This document shows positions 8,982-18,290 of a stretch of DNA of 64,000 nucleotides, piece by piece. The stretch is from Gordonia tangerina (lineage in GTDB: Bacteria; Actinomycetota; Actinomycetes; Mycobacteriales; Mycobacteriaceae), in the NCBI RefSeq assembly GCF_021556435.1, contig NZ_JAKGCU010000025.1:1-64000 (forward strand), in the 5' to 3' direction. A program made the translations under genes and the position numbers. Numbering within the stretch: the stretch's first letter is position 1; every line of letters starts with the position of its first letter. The notes beneath the pieces are model-generated. The model was not told the origin of the DNA and did not search any database. It saw only the letters and a list, made by a program, of their open reading frames with translations.

Positions 8982-10289
8982 GTGCCCACCGCTCCCCGGC
9001 CGAGGCGGCTGTCGAGTCGACGACTGCTCGCGGACACCACGCCACTGCGGAATCCTTACTTCCGGCGACTGTGGACCGCGAACATCGTCACCGTCGTCGG
9101 CGCGCAGCTGACCGTCGTCGCGGTGCCGGCGCAGATCTACCAGATCACCGGCAGCTCGGCCTATGTCGGCCTGACCGGCGTGTTCGGCCTGGTTCCGCTG
9201 ATCGTGTTCGGTTTGTGGGGTGGTGCGCTGGCCGACGTGTTCGACCGCAGGCGCATCCTGATCGTGACGACACTGGGTCTGATCGGCTGTAGCGCGCTGT
9301 TCTGGGCGCAAGCGGCGCTCGGTGTCGGGAATGTCTGGCTTCTGTTGAGCGTCTTCGCCGTTCAGCAGGCGTTCTTCGCCGTCAACCAGCCCACCCGCAC
9401 CGCCGTGCTCCCGCGACTGTTGCCGCTGACCGAATTGCCCGCCGCCAATTCGCTGAACATGACGGTGATACAAGCGGGCGCCATCGCCGGACCGCTCGTC
9501 GGCGGCGCGCTGATCCCGGTACTCGGCTACGCCACGCTGTACCTGGTCGACACACTGAGCCTGCTGGCCACGCTCTGGGCGGTGCTCCGATTACCCGTAT
9601 TGCGTCCGGAACTCGCGGACGGTCAGCGCCGTCCCGCCGCCGGGTTGCGGTCGGTGCTCGACGGATTCCGATACCTGCGCGATCACCGGGTGTTGTTGGC
9701 CAGCTTCCTGGTGGATCTGATCGCGATGATCTTCGGGATGCCGCGCGCACTGTTCCCGCAGATGGCGCACGAGAGCTTCGGCGGTCCCGAAGGTGGTGGT
9801 CTCGCGTTCGCCTTGCTGTTCGCGGCGATTCCGCTCGGATCGGTGATCGGTGGGGTGTTCTCCGGGTGGGTCGTGCGGGTGCGCCGTCAAGGTCTGGCCG
9901 TGATCGTGTGCATCCTGATCTGGGGCGCGGCCATCTCGGTGGCCGGTGGGGCGCTGTTCTTCGCGCACGGTACGGCGTTGCCGATGCTGCCGGTCGTGGT
10001 GGTCGCGCTGATGGTCGGCGGGGCGGCGGACATGGCCTCGGCGGCATTTCGGCAGACGATGCTGCAGGCCGCGGCCACCGACAACGTCCGTGGCCGATTG
10101 CAGGGCGTGTTCATCGTCGTGGTGGCCGGTGGGCCTCGCATCGCCGACGTCACGCACGGGGCCACGGCGGCCGTGGTCGGCACCGCGGTGGCGACCGCAG
10201 GCGGCGGGGTGGCGGTGATCGTGCTGACGATCGTTGCCGCGCTGGTCATTCCGGCGTTCGTCCGATACCGGGCCGGTCAGCTGGCCTGA
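8982..10289 (+). CDS. MFS transporter, EntS-like (MFS_3)
   Basis: 435 residues with about 12 hydrophobic segments, a short basic N-terminus and an ADVFDRRRIL motif A loop between segments 2 and 3. The organisation resembles EntS-type siderophore or drug exporters. Start GTG 8982 is preceded by TAGGCT (8970-8975) six bases upstream and no Shine-Dalgarno, so it is probably leaderless with its own promoter just after pdxH. No siderophore genes are near; the substrate is unknown. Confidence 0.85.
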   Translation: MPTAPRPRRLSSRRLLADTTPLRNPYFRRLWTANIVTVVGAQLTVVAVPAQIYQITGSSAYVGLTGVFGLVPLIVFGLWGGALADVFDRRRILIVTTLGLIGCSALFWAQAALGVGNVWLLLSVFAVQQAFFAVNQPTRTAVLPRLLPLTELPAANSLNMTVIQAGAIAGPLVGGALIPVLGYATLYLVDTLSLLATLWAVLRLPVLRPELADGQRRPAAGLRSVLDGFRYLRDHRVLLASFLVDLIAMIFGMPRALFPQMAHESFGGPEGGGLAFALLFAAIPLGSVIGGVFSGWVVRVRRQGLAVIVCILIWGAAISVAGGALFFAHGTALPMLPVVVVALMVGGAADMASAAFRQTMLQAAATDNVRGRLQGVFIVVVAGGPRIADVTHGATAAVVGTAVATAGGGVAVIVLTIVAALVIPAFVRYRAGQLA

Positions 10290-10365
10290 GTGATGGGGCA
10301 GTCCGTCGCGACTCGGACAAAGTGCCTGCTCAGCGAAGCCGCGGATTCGGTGCCAGTATGGTGCC

Positions 10366-11442
10366 ATGAGTGCGGTAGTCGACAACCCCACGGGCACCTT
10401 CGCGGTGCCGATCATCGACATCACGCCGTACACGGCCAACGGAGACGCGGCGCAACGCGCAGTCGTCGCCGCCCAGATCGACGACGCCGCCAGCACGGTC
10501 GGTTTCATGCAGATCATCGGGCATCAGATCCCGGCCGCGGTGATCGAGGAGTTCACCGCGGTGATGGATGATTTCTTCGCGTTGCCGCTCGAGGAGAAGA
10601 AGGCCTACCGTACGCCGCCGGAGATCAATCGCGGGTATTCGCCGCCGAAGTCGGAGTCGTTGTCGTTGAGCCTCGGCGTGGAGCCGGCCGAGGGCATGAA
10701 CGACTTCTTCGAGGCCTACAACGTGGGCGTCGAGGCCGCCGCCTACCCGGACCTCGAACTGCCCGACGATCAGTACGCCGGCAACACCTGGCCGAGTGTC
10801 GACCACTTCGAGGCGGCCGTGTCCGCGTATTTTGCCGAGGCCTCGCGGGTGGCGCACACCCTCACCCGGATCTTCGCCGAGGCGCTCGATCTCCCGCCGG
10901 ATTTCTTCGACGGATACACCGACCATTCCCTCGACGTGCTGCGGATGAACAACTATGCGCTGCCGCCCGGCGAGGTGGAGCTCGACGGTGAGCTGACCGG
11001 CATGGGTGAACACACCGACTACGGGATCGTCACGGTGCTGTGGGCCGACCAGGTGCGTGGACTGCAGGTCCTCGATCGGGACGGCGAATGGCACGATGTG
11101 GAGCCCGCGGACGGCGCGTTGCTGATCAATCTGGGTGACCTGATGGCGCGCTGGACCAACGAACGCTGGATGTCGACGCTGCACCGCGTGAAGCCGCCGG
11201 TGATCGACGGAACCATCGAACGTCGTCGGTCCGCCGCGTTCTTCCACGACGGCAACATCGATGCCATCATCTCCACCCTCCCGTCGTGTGTGGGTGCGGG
11301 GAGTCGCTACTCGCCGATCACGGTCGGCGAGCACATCGGCGCCAAGCTGGCCGGCTCGCGCGCCGGGCTGTCGAATCCCTACGCGCGCCGCGAAGCGCAA
11401 CGCGTCCGCCAGGCGATGCGTCGCGGCATGGGCCAGCAGTAG
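10366..11442 (+). CDS. Isopenicillin N synthase-like 2-oxoglutarate/Fe(II) oxygenase
   Basis: 358 residues. N-terminal DIOX_N region (VPIIDITPY...GFMQIIGHQIP), then the Fe(II)-2OG domain with the iron triad H-x-D in GMGEHTDYG and the distal histidine in STLHRVKPP, followed by the 2-oxoglutarate arginine and serine in RRRSAAFFHDG. Such enzymes hydroxylate, desaturate or cyclise small molecules; the substrate is unknown. It ends 11 bp before the convergent MpaB gene, so the two may share a termination zone. Confidence 0.85.
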   Translation: MSAVVDNPTGTFAVPIIDITPYTANGDAAQRAVVAAQIDDAASTVGFMQIIGHQIPAAVIEEFTAVMDDFFALPLEEKKAYRTPPEINRGYSPPKSESLSLSLGVEPAEGMNDFFEAYNVGVEAAAYPDLELPDDQYAGNTWPSVDHFEAAVSAYFAEASRVAHTLTRIFAEALDLPPDFFDGYTDHSLDVLRMNNYALPPGEVELDGELTGMGEHTDYGIVTVLWADQVRGLQVLDRDGEWHDVEPADGALLINLGDLMARWTNERWMSTLHRVKPPVIDGTIERRRSAAFFHDGNIDAIISTLPSCVGAGSRYSPITVGEHIGAKLAGSRAGLSNPYARREAQRVRQAMRRGMGQQ

Positions 11443-11453
11443 CCCCGACCCGC

Positions 11454-12497
11454 TCAGTCGGAGCTGATGCGGCCCGGGTAGGTGGCGCGCCGTGCGGCGT
11501 GCACCGGACAGTAGTGCATCGGGTTGTCGCGCTCGGCTTCCGGCGGCAGGTTGCGGGCGGGGGTGTGCACCAGCGGGGCGTCGTCAGCCACCCGACCGTG
11601 CACGCGATCCCAGGCGTCGCGGGGACGCGGATGGCGCAGGAACCGTTTCGGCAGCAGGCGGTGCATCACCAGGTTCACGCCCCTACCGAGTAGGCGGAAT
11701 CGTCGCTCGTCGGTCTCGCTCCACGGCAGCCCGAGGATCTCACGCACCGGTTCGTCGTAGAAGCCGGTGGTCATCCAGGTGAAGAATCGCTGGTTCTGTT
11801 CGGCCATGAAGCGGAACCAGAACCACTCCGGGATGAACGAGAGAAACGGCGGCGGTGGGAGCTTGCTGATGTCGAGCACCGTACGTACGGCCGGATGATC
11901 GCGAAGCTCGTTGCGGCACATGTAGTCCCAATACTCGAGGAAGTCCTCGTAGGTATCCGGGACCGGGCGCATGGAGACGCCGTACATCGCGTACCAGGCT
12001 TTCGACTCCTCGAATAGTTGCCGCTTCTGGTCCTCGGTCAGCCACGGGCCGAACCGCTCGCAGAGTCGGACGTTGCCGTACCAGAATGTGGCGTGCGCCC
12101 AGTAGAAGACGTCGGGATCGAGGGCGTGATACCGAGAACCATCCTCCATCTCGCCCTTGACGTCCCGGTGGTAGTCGCGTACCTCCTCGCCGGTGGTCGG
12201 ACCCGAGTCGGGCACGGGGTCGAACACCACGCCACTGATGGGGTAGAGCGAGCGCATCAACCGTTGCCAGCGTTCGCCGAAGAAGTCCGAGTGCTCCCAG
12301 ACGGCCGCGCCGAGTTTGGGGTGCATGTTCTGCATGGAGCCGGCCCACAGGCCCTGGAACATCCCGGTCCAGGTGCCCCAGATCTGCCACGTCAACGAGT
12401 CCGGGCCGAGCGGCGTGTAGTCCTCGGCGCGGATGGGCGCCGGGCGCCGGTGCTCGATCGATGAGTCCTCTGGCGTGTTCGTCAGCACCTCGGTCAT
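11454..12497 (-). CDS. Oxygenase MpaB family protein (DUF2236)
   Basis: 347 residues. The DUF2236 pattern is visible: an N-terminal QIWGTWTGMFQGLWAGSMQ region, a DYHRDVKGEMEDGSRYHALDP segment and WAHATFWYGN. The family includes MpaB and the haem-containing rubber oxygenase Lcp, but the substrate of this member is unknown. An earlier in-frame ATG (12542) is rejected because a promoter (TTGACA, 18 bp, TAAACT) lies between it and ATG 12497, which then sits eight bases after the -10. A perfect inverted repeat overlaps that promoter, implying repression by a dimeric regulator. Confidence 0.8.
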   Translation of the reverse strand: MTEVLTNTPEDSSIEHRRPAPIRAEDYTPLGPDSLTWQIWGTWTGMFQGLWAGSMQNMHPKLGAAVWEHSDFFGERWQRLMRSLYPISGVVFDPVPDSGPTTGEEVRDYHRDVKGEMEDGSRYHALDPDVFYWAHATFWYGNVRLCERFGPWLTEDQKRQLFEESKAWYAMYGVSMRPVPDTYEDFLEYWDYMCRNELRDHPAVRTVLDISKLPPPPFLSFIPEWFWFRFMAEQNQRFFTWMTTGFYDEPVREILGLPWSETDERRFRLLGRGVNLVMHRLLPKRFLRHPRPRDAWDRVHGRVADDAPLVHTPARNLPPEAERDNPMHYCPVHAARRATYPGRISSD

Positions 12498-12521
12498 GAG
12501 ACGAAAGTTTAGAATCGTCTC
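12498..12521. promoter_or_regulatory. Operator-like inverted repeat over the MpaB promoter
   Basis: GAGACGA and TCGTCTC are perfect 7-bp arms around a 10-bp AT-rich centre. The site covers the -10 hexamer and touches the start codon, the usual position for a TetR- or GntR-type repressor. No cognate regulator is encoded next to it. Confidence 0.6.
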
Positions 12522-12535
12522 ACCCGGGGTGTCAA
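12506..12535 (-). promoter_or_regulatory. Promoter of the MpaB-family gene, leaderless type
   Basis: On the minus strand, -35 TTGACA occupies 12535-12530 and -10 TAAACT occupies 12511-12506 with an 18-bp spacer. Only eight bases separate the -10 from the ATG at 12497, so the transcript should be leaderless or nearly so. The promoter fits in the 41-bp gap after pxpC, so the MpaB gene can be transcribed on its own. Confidence 0.65.
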
Positions 12536-12538
12536 TGT

Positions 12539-13423
12539 TCACCGAATGCGGAAGCGCACCCTATCGCCCGCGACGAGCTGCGCCGCGCGGTCCGACGACG
12601 CTGCGGTGAGAACGGCGACGACGGGGTATCCGCCGGTGACCGGGTGATCGGCGAGGAACACGACCGGACGTCCACTGGGTGGGATCTGCACAGCGCCATG
12701 CGGGATGCCCTCGGAGGCGAGTTCTGCGGTGTCGGCGCGATGGACGACCAGCGGGTCATCGCTGTCTTCGGGACGGGACAGTCGCACACCCACCCGGTTG
12801 CTGTCGGCGCCGACCACCCACACGCCACGGGGCAGATGCGCGGGGGTCTGTACATGATCGCGGCGTGGTCCCTCGGTGGCCTCGAGTTCGGTCACCGCCG
12901 AGTCCGCGGCCGCCCGGGGCGCCGACGATGTGGCCGGCCAGTCCTCGGTGGGTTGGCCCACCGGCAGTTCGGTACCGGCGCGCAGGGCGGGCGGACCGAG
13001 GTCGGACAGGGTGTCGGTGGAGCGGGACCCCAGCACGAGCGGGACGTCGATGCCGCCGCGAATCGCAACATAGTTGCGGCACCCGCGGGTCGGACTCTCG
13101 ATGGTCACCTCGGCTCCGTCGGAGACGGGGAGCGCAGCGTCGACGCCGACCGGTATCCCGTCCACGCGGACTTCGGCGCGGGCCCCCGTCACCGCCATCA
13201 GCACATCGCCGTGGAGTCGAATGTGCAAGCCTCCCAACGTGGCCTCGATCACGGCTGCCGATTCCGGGTTGCCGACGAGTCGGTTGGCCAAGGTCAACGC
13301 CCCGCGGTCCGCGCCACCGGACACCGGGACCCCGAGGTGGGCGTATCCGGCGCGGCCGAGATCCTGCACCGTGGCCAGCGGGCCGGGCGCGACGACGGTG
13401 ACCTGCCGGTGTCGATCACTCAT
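12539..13423 (-). CDS. pxpC: 5-oxoprolinase subunit PxpC (allophanate hydrolase subunit 2 family)
   Basis: 294 residues of the KipA/PxpC biotin-dependent carboxyltransferase-like family. Visible marks are an N-terminal GPLATVQDLGRAGYAHLGVPVSGGAD and a C-terminal GRPVVFLADHPVTGGYPVVAVLT. With PxpB and PxpA it forms ATP-dependent 5-oxoprolinase, opening pyroglutamate to glutamate. Its ATG overlaps the end of pxpB by 8 bp, so translation is coupled. PxpA (LamB/YcsF) is not next to it. Confidence 0.88.
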   Translation of the reverse strand: MSDRHRQVTVVAPGPLATVQDLGRAGYAHLGVPVSGGADRGALTLANRLVGNPESAAVIEATLGGLHIRLHGDVLMAVTGARAEVRVDGIPVGVDAALPVSDGAEVTIESPTRGCRNYVAIRGGIDVPLVLGSRSTDTLSDLGPPALRAGTELPVGQPTEDWPATSSAPRAAADSAVTELEATEGPRRDHVQTPAHLPRGVWVVGADSNRVGVRLSRPEDSDDPLVVHRADTAELASEGIPHGAVQIPPSGRPVVFLADHPVTGGYPVVAVLTAASSDRAAQLVAGDRVRFRIR

Positions 13424-14066
13424 CCGCGACGAACCTCACCAGGCTGCCCGGCCGCAGTCGGGCCGGGGGGACCGCCGCCTCGTCCCACATCGTCATCGAC
13501 GTCGCGCCGAGCAGCTGCCAGCCACCGGGACTGACCCGCGGATACACCGCGCTGTAGCCCGCGGCGATCGCGACCGCGCCGCGCGGGACACGGGTGCGCG
13601 ACTCGGACCGCCGGCCCACCGTGCACAACGGATGGTCGTGTTCGTCGTGGGGGATGAGGTAGCCGAAGCCGGGGGCGAAGCCCATGAACTGCACCTGCCA
13701 CAGGGTGTTCGTGTGCAATTCCACGACCCGCGGGATGTCGACATCGAGCAGTCGGGCGACGTCGGCGAGGTCGGGCCCGTCGTAAACGACGGGAATCCGC
13801 AGTTCGTCGTCGGCCCCGCCGGCGGTCGCCACGCTCGCATCGCCGGTGCGCAGTGCCCGGTGGACGCCGAGGGTGTCGATACCGTTCCCTCGATCGGCCT
13901 GCACCAGCACGGTCTGCGCGCTGGGTACCACGTCGGCGATGAGGAGGGTTCCCGCCGTCCGGGCGGCATGCAGGGCGGCGGTGGCGCGCGCAACCGCCTC
14001 GGTCGGCGCCGGGTCGCCGGAGAAGTCGAGCATCACCGCGTCGTGACCTGCGGGCAACTCGCGCAT
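13416..14066 (-). CDS. pxpB: 5-oxoprolinase subunit PxpB (allophanate hydrolase subunit 1 family)
   Basis: 216 residues, KipI/PxpB family, recognised by ELHTNTLWQVQFMGFAPGF, GYL and the RTRVPRGAVAIA and SPGGWQLLG blocks. It partners with PxpC in pyroglutamate cleavage. ATG 14066 is the only good start; the gene is divergent from the sugar kinase gene, leaving roughly 120 bp for two promoters. The operon as seen has only two of the three 5-oxoprolinase genes. Confidence 0.87.
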   Translation of the reverse strand: MRELPAGHDAVMLDFSGDPAPTEAVARATAALHAARTAGTLLIADVVPSAQTVLVQADRGNGIDTLGVHRALRTGDASVATAGGADDELRIPVVYDGPDLADVARLLDVDIPRVVELHTNTLWQVQFMGFAPGFGYLIPHDEHDHPLCTVGRRSESRTRVPRGAVAIAAGYSAVYPRVSPGGWQLLGATSMTMWDEAAVPPARLRPGSLVRFVADE

Positions 14067-14185
14067 ACGTCCAACCTACCGGCCACTCAGCGGCCATGAT
14101 GACACCACGAACAGCGGCGTGGCCGGATCTGTCAGCGTGGCGGGTTGCCGGTCCGGCCGAGATGCTCGACAACGAAAAGGTGCGA

Positions 14186-15133
14186 ATGCGCGAGATCGTG
14201 GTGTGTGGTGAAGCGCTGGTCGACGTGGTGGGAACGTCGGCGAGTCCGGCTGGTGCCGGCGGTGGCTTGCCGCCGCTGCAGCCGGCGCTCGGTGGTGGCC
14301 CGTTCAATGTTGCGGTCACCCTCGGCAGGCTGGGGAGCGCGGTCTCGTTGTGCTCGGCGGTGTCCACCGACACCTACGGCGAGGCCATCGTGTCTGCGCT
14401 GCGCTCCGCGGGCGTCGGCACGTCGCTGTTGCAGCGACGGGCCGAACCCACGTCGCTGGCCCTGGCGACGATCGGACCCGACGGCGGCGCGCAGTATTCG
14501 TTCTACGTGGAGGGCACCGCGGACCGTCAGGTGAGCGACCCCGGCTCGTTGGCCAGCACGGTGGCCGCGGTGTGTTTCGGCACCCTGTCGATGGTGCTGG
14601 AACCTGGTGCGTCGGTGTATGAATCGCTGTTGCGGCGATCTCACGGCGAAGGGCGGTTGGTGATTGTCGACCCGAACATCCGGCCGGCGGTGATCGCAGA
14701 TCCCGACGCGTACCGTCGTCGGTTCGCGTCCTGGACATCGTCGGTCGACATCGTGAAGCTCTCCGACGAGGACGCCGGGTGGTTGGCGAGCGGACCCGAC
14801 GGCACGACCGGCGACGAATGGCTCGCGGCAGGTGTGAGCGCGATCATAACGACGGCGGGGGCGGCCGGAATCACCGTCCGGACCCGCCACACCGAACTGA
14901 CCGTACCCGCACCGCCCACTCAGGTTGTCGACACCATCGGTGCAGGTGACAGCGTTGTCGGCGGTGTGCTGCGACACCTGGATCGGATTGGTGCGCTGTC
15001 ATCGGTGGCGGTGGCCGAGCTCGACGCCGATCAATGGCGCGCGACCGCCGAATTCGCAGGTGAGGTCGCTGCGGTGACCGTTTCCAGGCCCGGCGCGGAC
15101 CCTCCGTGGGCGAGCGAGCTGGCAAGCGACTAG
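14186..15133 (+). CDS. PfkB family carbohydrate kinase (fructokinase-like)
   Basis: 315 residues. Ribokinase/PfkB signatures: VVCGEALVDVVG at the N-terminus, the sugar-binding GGGPFNVAVTLGRLG, and the C-terminal DTIGAGDSVVGG with the catalytic aspartate (GAGD; usually DTTGAGD). It phosphorylates a sugar, probably fructose by resemblance to ScrK-type enzymes. Start ATG 14186 is preferred, with AAAAGG five bases upstream; the frame is open to an earlier ATG at 14096. It lies 70 bp before gltA2 in the same direction and may share a transcript. Confidence 0.85.
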   Translation: MREIVVCGEALVDVVGTSASPAGAGGGLPPLQPALGGGPFNVAVTLGRLGSAVSLCSAVSTDTYGEAIVSALRSAGVGTSLLQRRAEPTSLALATIGPDGGAQYSFYVEGTADRQVSDPGSLASTVAAVCFGTLSMVLEPGASVYESLLRRSHGEGRLVIVDPNIRPAVIADPDAYRRRFASWTSSVDIVKLSDEDAGWLASGPDGTTGDEWLAAGVSAIITTAGAAGITVRTRHTELTVPAPPTQVVDTIGAGDSVVGGVLRHLDRIGALSSVAVAELDADQWRATAEFAGEVAAVTVSRPGADPPWASELASD

Positions 15134-15203
15134 GTTGTAGCCAACAGCATCCTTACCCGGATCTGCGTTGAACATAGGCTCAAACCTGAGTAAAGGGGTT
15201 CGT

Positions 15204-16526
<1,323 letters not shown>

Positions 16527-16593
16527 CCGACCCGCGGGGAGCCGGCGGACGACATCGACAAGCCGTCCGCCCACAGATACCGACTGACGACTC

Positions 16594-16600
16594 AAAGGAG
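16594..16600 (+). promoter_or_regulatory. Strong Shine-Dalgarno fixing a TTG start
   Basis: AAAGGAG lies seven bases before TTG 16608. No ATG or GTG is suitably placed, so this site decides the TTG start of the FKBP gene. Confidence 0.75.
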
Positions 16601-16607
16601 AGTCCCG

Positions 16608-16976
16608 TTGACCAGCGCTGAGAAACCCGAAGTCGATTTCCCCGAGGGGCCTGCCCCGTCCGAACTGCAGATCACCGATCTTGTGGTCGGCGAGGGCGCC
16701 GAAGCCCAGCGGGGTGGCGTCGTGGACGTGCATTACGTGGGCGTCGAGTTCGCGACCGGTGAAGAGTTCGACTCCTCCTGGGATCGCGGCCAGTCCGCAA
16801 ACTTCCCGCTCGAGCGCCTCATCCCCGGTTGGCAGGAGGGCATCCCCGGTATGAAGGTCGGCGGTCGGCGTCGGCTCACCGTGCCGCCGCAGTTGGCCTA
16901 CGGCCCGGCCGGTGCCGGCCACCGTCTGTCCGGCAAGACGCTGGTGTTCGTCATCGACCTGCTGGGTGTGGGGTAG
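16608..16976 (+). CDS. FKBP-type peptidyl-prolyl isomerase
   Basis: 122-residue single-domain FKBP without signal peptide, so cytosolic. The domain runs from about residue 20 to the end: VVDVHYVGVEFATGEEFDSSWDRGQ, then ERLIPGWQEGIPGMKVGGRRRLTVPPQLAYG, and a closing LVFVIDLLGVG strand. It catalyses cis-trans isomerisation at proline. The start is TTG 16608. The gene stops with TAG 16974-16976, and the photolyase continues in the same reading frame directly after it, an unusual junction. Confidence 0.92.
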   Translation: MTSAEKPEVDFPEGPAPSELQITDLVVGEGAEAQRGGVVDVHYVGVEFATGEEFDSSWDRGQSANFPLERLIPGWQEGIPGMKVGGRRRLTVPPQLAYGPAGAGHRLSGKTLVFVIDLLGVG

Positions 16977-16979
16977 TCC

Positions 16980-18284
16980 ATTTCCGCACGACCCTCGCTG
17001 CTGTGGCTCCGGCGCGATCTGCGCCTGGGCGACCTCCCGCCGTTGATCGCGGCGCAGGAGTCCGGTGACGAGGTACTGATCTGTTTCGTCGTGGACCCGC
17101 GACTGGAGAAGTCGTCGGGTCCACGACGTCTGAGCTTTCTGTTCGACTCGCTGCGCGACCTCGACGAGCAGTTGTCCGGGCGGCTCCTGGTGGTCCGCGG
17201 TCGGCCCGACGAGGAGATCCCCAGATTGGCCCGCGCCGTCGATGCGATGTCGGTCCATGTGAGCGAGGACTATTCGCCGTTCGGTCGTCGGCGTGACGGC
17301 GCAGTGGCCGAAGCGCTGGGCGACACCCCATTCGAGGCGGTGGGCTCGCCGTACCTGGTGTCGCCCGGACGGGTCACCAAATCCGATGGCGAGCCCTACA
17401 AAGTGTTCACGCCGTACTTCAAGCAGTGGCGCAGCCACGGGTGGCGCGCTCCGGCGTCGTCGTCGGTTTCCGCTACCGACCTCGTGGATCCCAGCACCAT
17501 CAAGCGTTCCGGCCGCATCAAGATTCCCGCTGCCCCCACCGAATTGTCGCTGCCTGCCGGGGAGCGGGCCGCGGCCCAGCGGTGGCGGGCATTCGTCGAC
17601 GACGATCTCCCCGGCTACGACGACGACCGTGACCGACCCGATCTCGACGTCACCAGCCGGATGTCGGCCTACCTGAAGTTCGGAAACATCCACCCGCGCA
17701 CGCTGGCCGCCGATCTTGGCAGATCGAAAGGCGCGCAAGCGTATCTGCGGGAGCTGGCGTTTCGCGATTTCTACGCCGACGTGCTCTACCACTGGCCGAA
17801 GAGCGCCTGGCACAACTGGAACAGCCAATTCGACGACATCGCCCTGGACACCGACAAGTCGGCCTATGAACGCTTCGACACCTGGAAGGCGGGGCGTACC
17901 GGCTTCCCGCTGGTCGACGCCGGTATGCGCCAGCTGGCCGAGTCGGGATTCATGCACAACCGGGTACGAATGCTCACCGCGTCGTTTCTGGTGAAGGACC
18001 TGCACTTGCCGTGGTGGTGGGGTGCCCAGTGGTTTCTCGACCAGCTGATCGACGGGGACATGGCCTCCAATCAGCATGGGTGGCAATGGGCTGCCGGTAC
18101 GGGAACCGATGCGGCGCCGTACTTCCGGGTGTTCAATCCCGATACTCAGGCCGGGCGGTTCGACCCGGACGGCGAGTATGTGAAGCGCTGGGTGCCGGAG
18201 TACGGGTCGGACGACTATCCCGACCCCATGGTCGACCACAAAGCGGAGCGAGAAGAAGCACTCCGGCGCTTCGGCGAGATCTGA
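16980..18284 (+). CDS. phr: Deoxyribodipyrimidine photolyase (start codon non-canonical)
   Basis: Class I CPD photolyase, about 434 residues, repairing UV dimers with FADH and an antenna pigment. N-terminal Rossmann part begins LLWLRRDLRLGD; the FAD domain shows LKFGNIHPR, ELAFRDFYADVLYHWP, KAGRTGFPLVDAGMRQL, HNRVRMLTASFLVKDL and DGDMASNQHGWQWAAGTGTDAAPYFR. The conserved N-terminus is in frame from the TAG ending the FKBP gene, yet contains no ATG, GTG or TTG before TTG 17043, which would delete the first strand. Candidates are ATT 16980 or CTG 16998/17001. Function is certain; the start is not. Confidence 0.88.
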   Translation: MSARPSLLWLRRDLRLGDLPPLIAAQESGDEVLICFVVDPRLEKSSGPRRLSFLFDSLRDLDEQLSGRLLVVRGRPDEEIPRLARAVDAMSVHVSEDYSPFGRRRDGAVAEALGDTPFEAVGSPYLVSPGRVTKSDGEPYKVFTPYFKQWRSHGWRAPASSSVSATDLVDPSTIKRSGRIKIPAAPTELSLPAGERAAAQRWRAFVDDDLPGYDDDRDRPDLDVTSRMSAYLKFGNIHPRTLAADLGRSKGAQAYLRELAFRDFYADVLYHWPKSAWHNWNSQFDDIALDTDKSAYERFDTWKAGRTGFPLVDAGMRQLAESGFMHNRVRMLTASFLVKDLHLPWWWGAQWFLDQLIDGDMASNQHGWQWAAGTGTDAAPYFRVFNPDTQAGRFDPDGEYVKRWVPEYGSDDYPDPMVDHKAEREEALRRFGEI

Positions 18285-18290
18285 CCCTGA

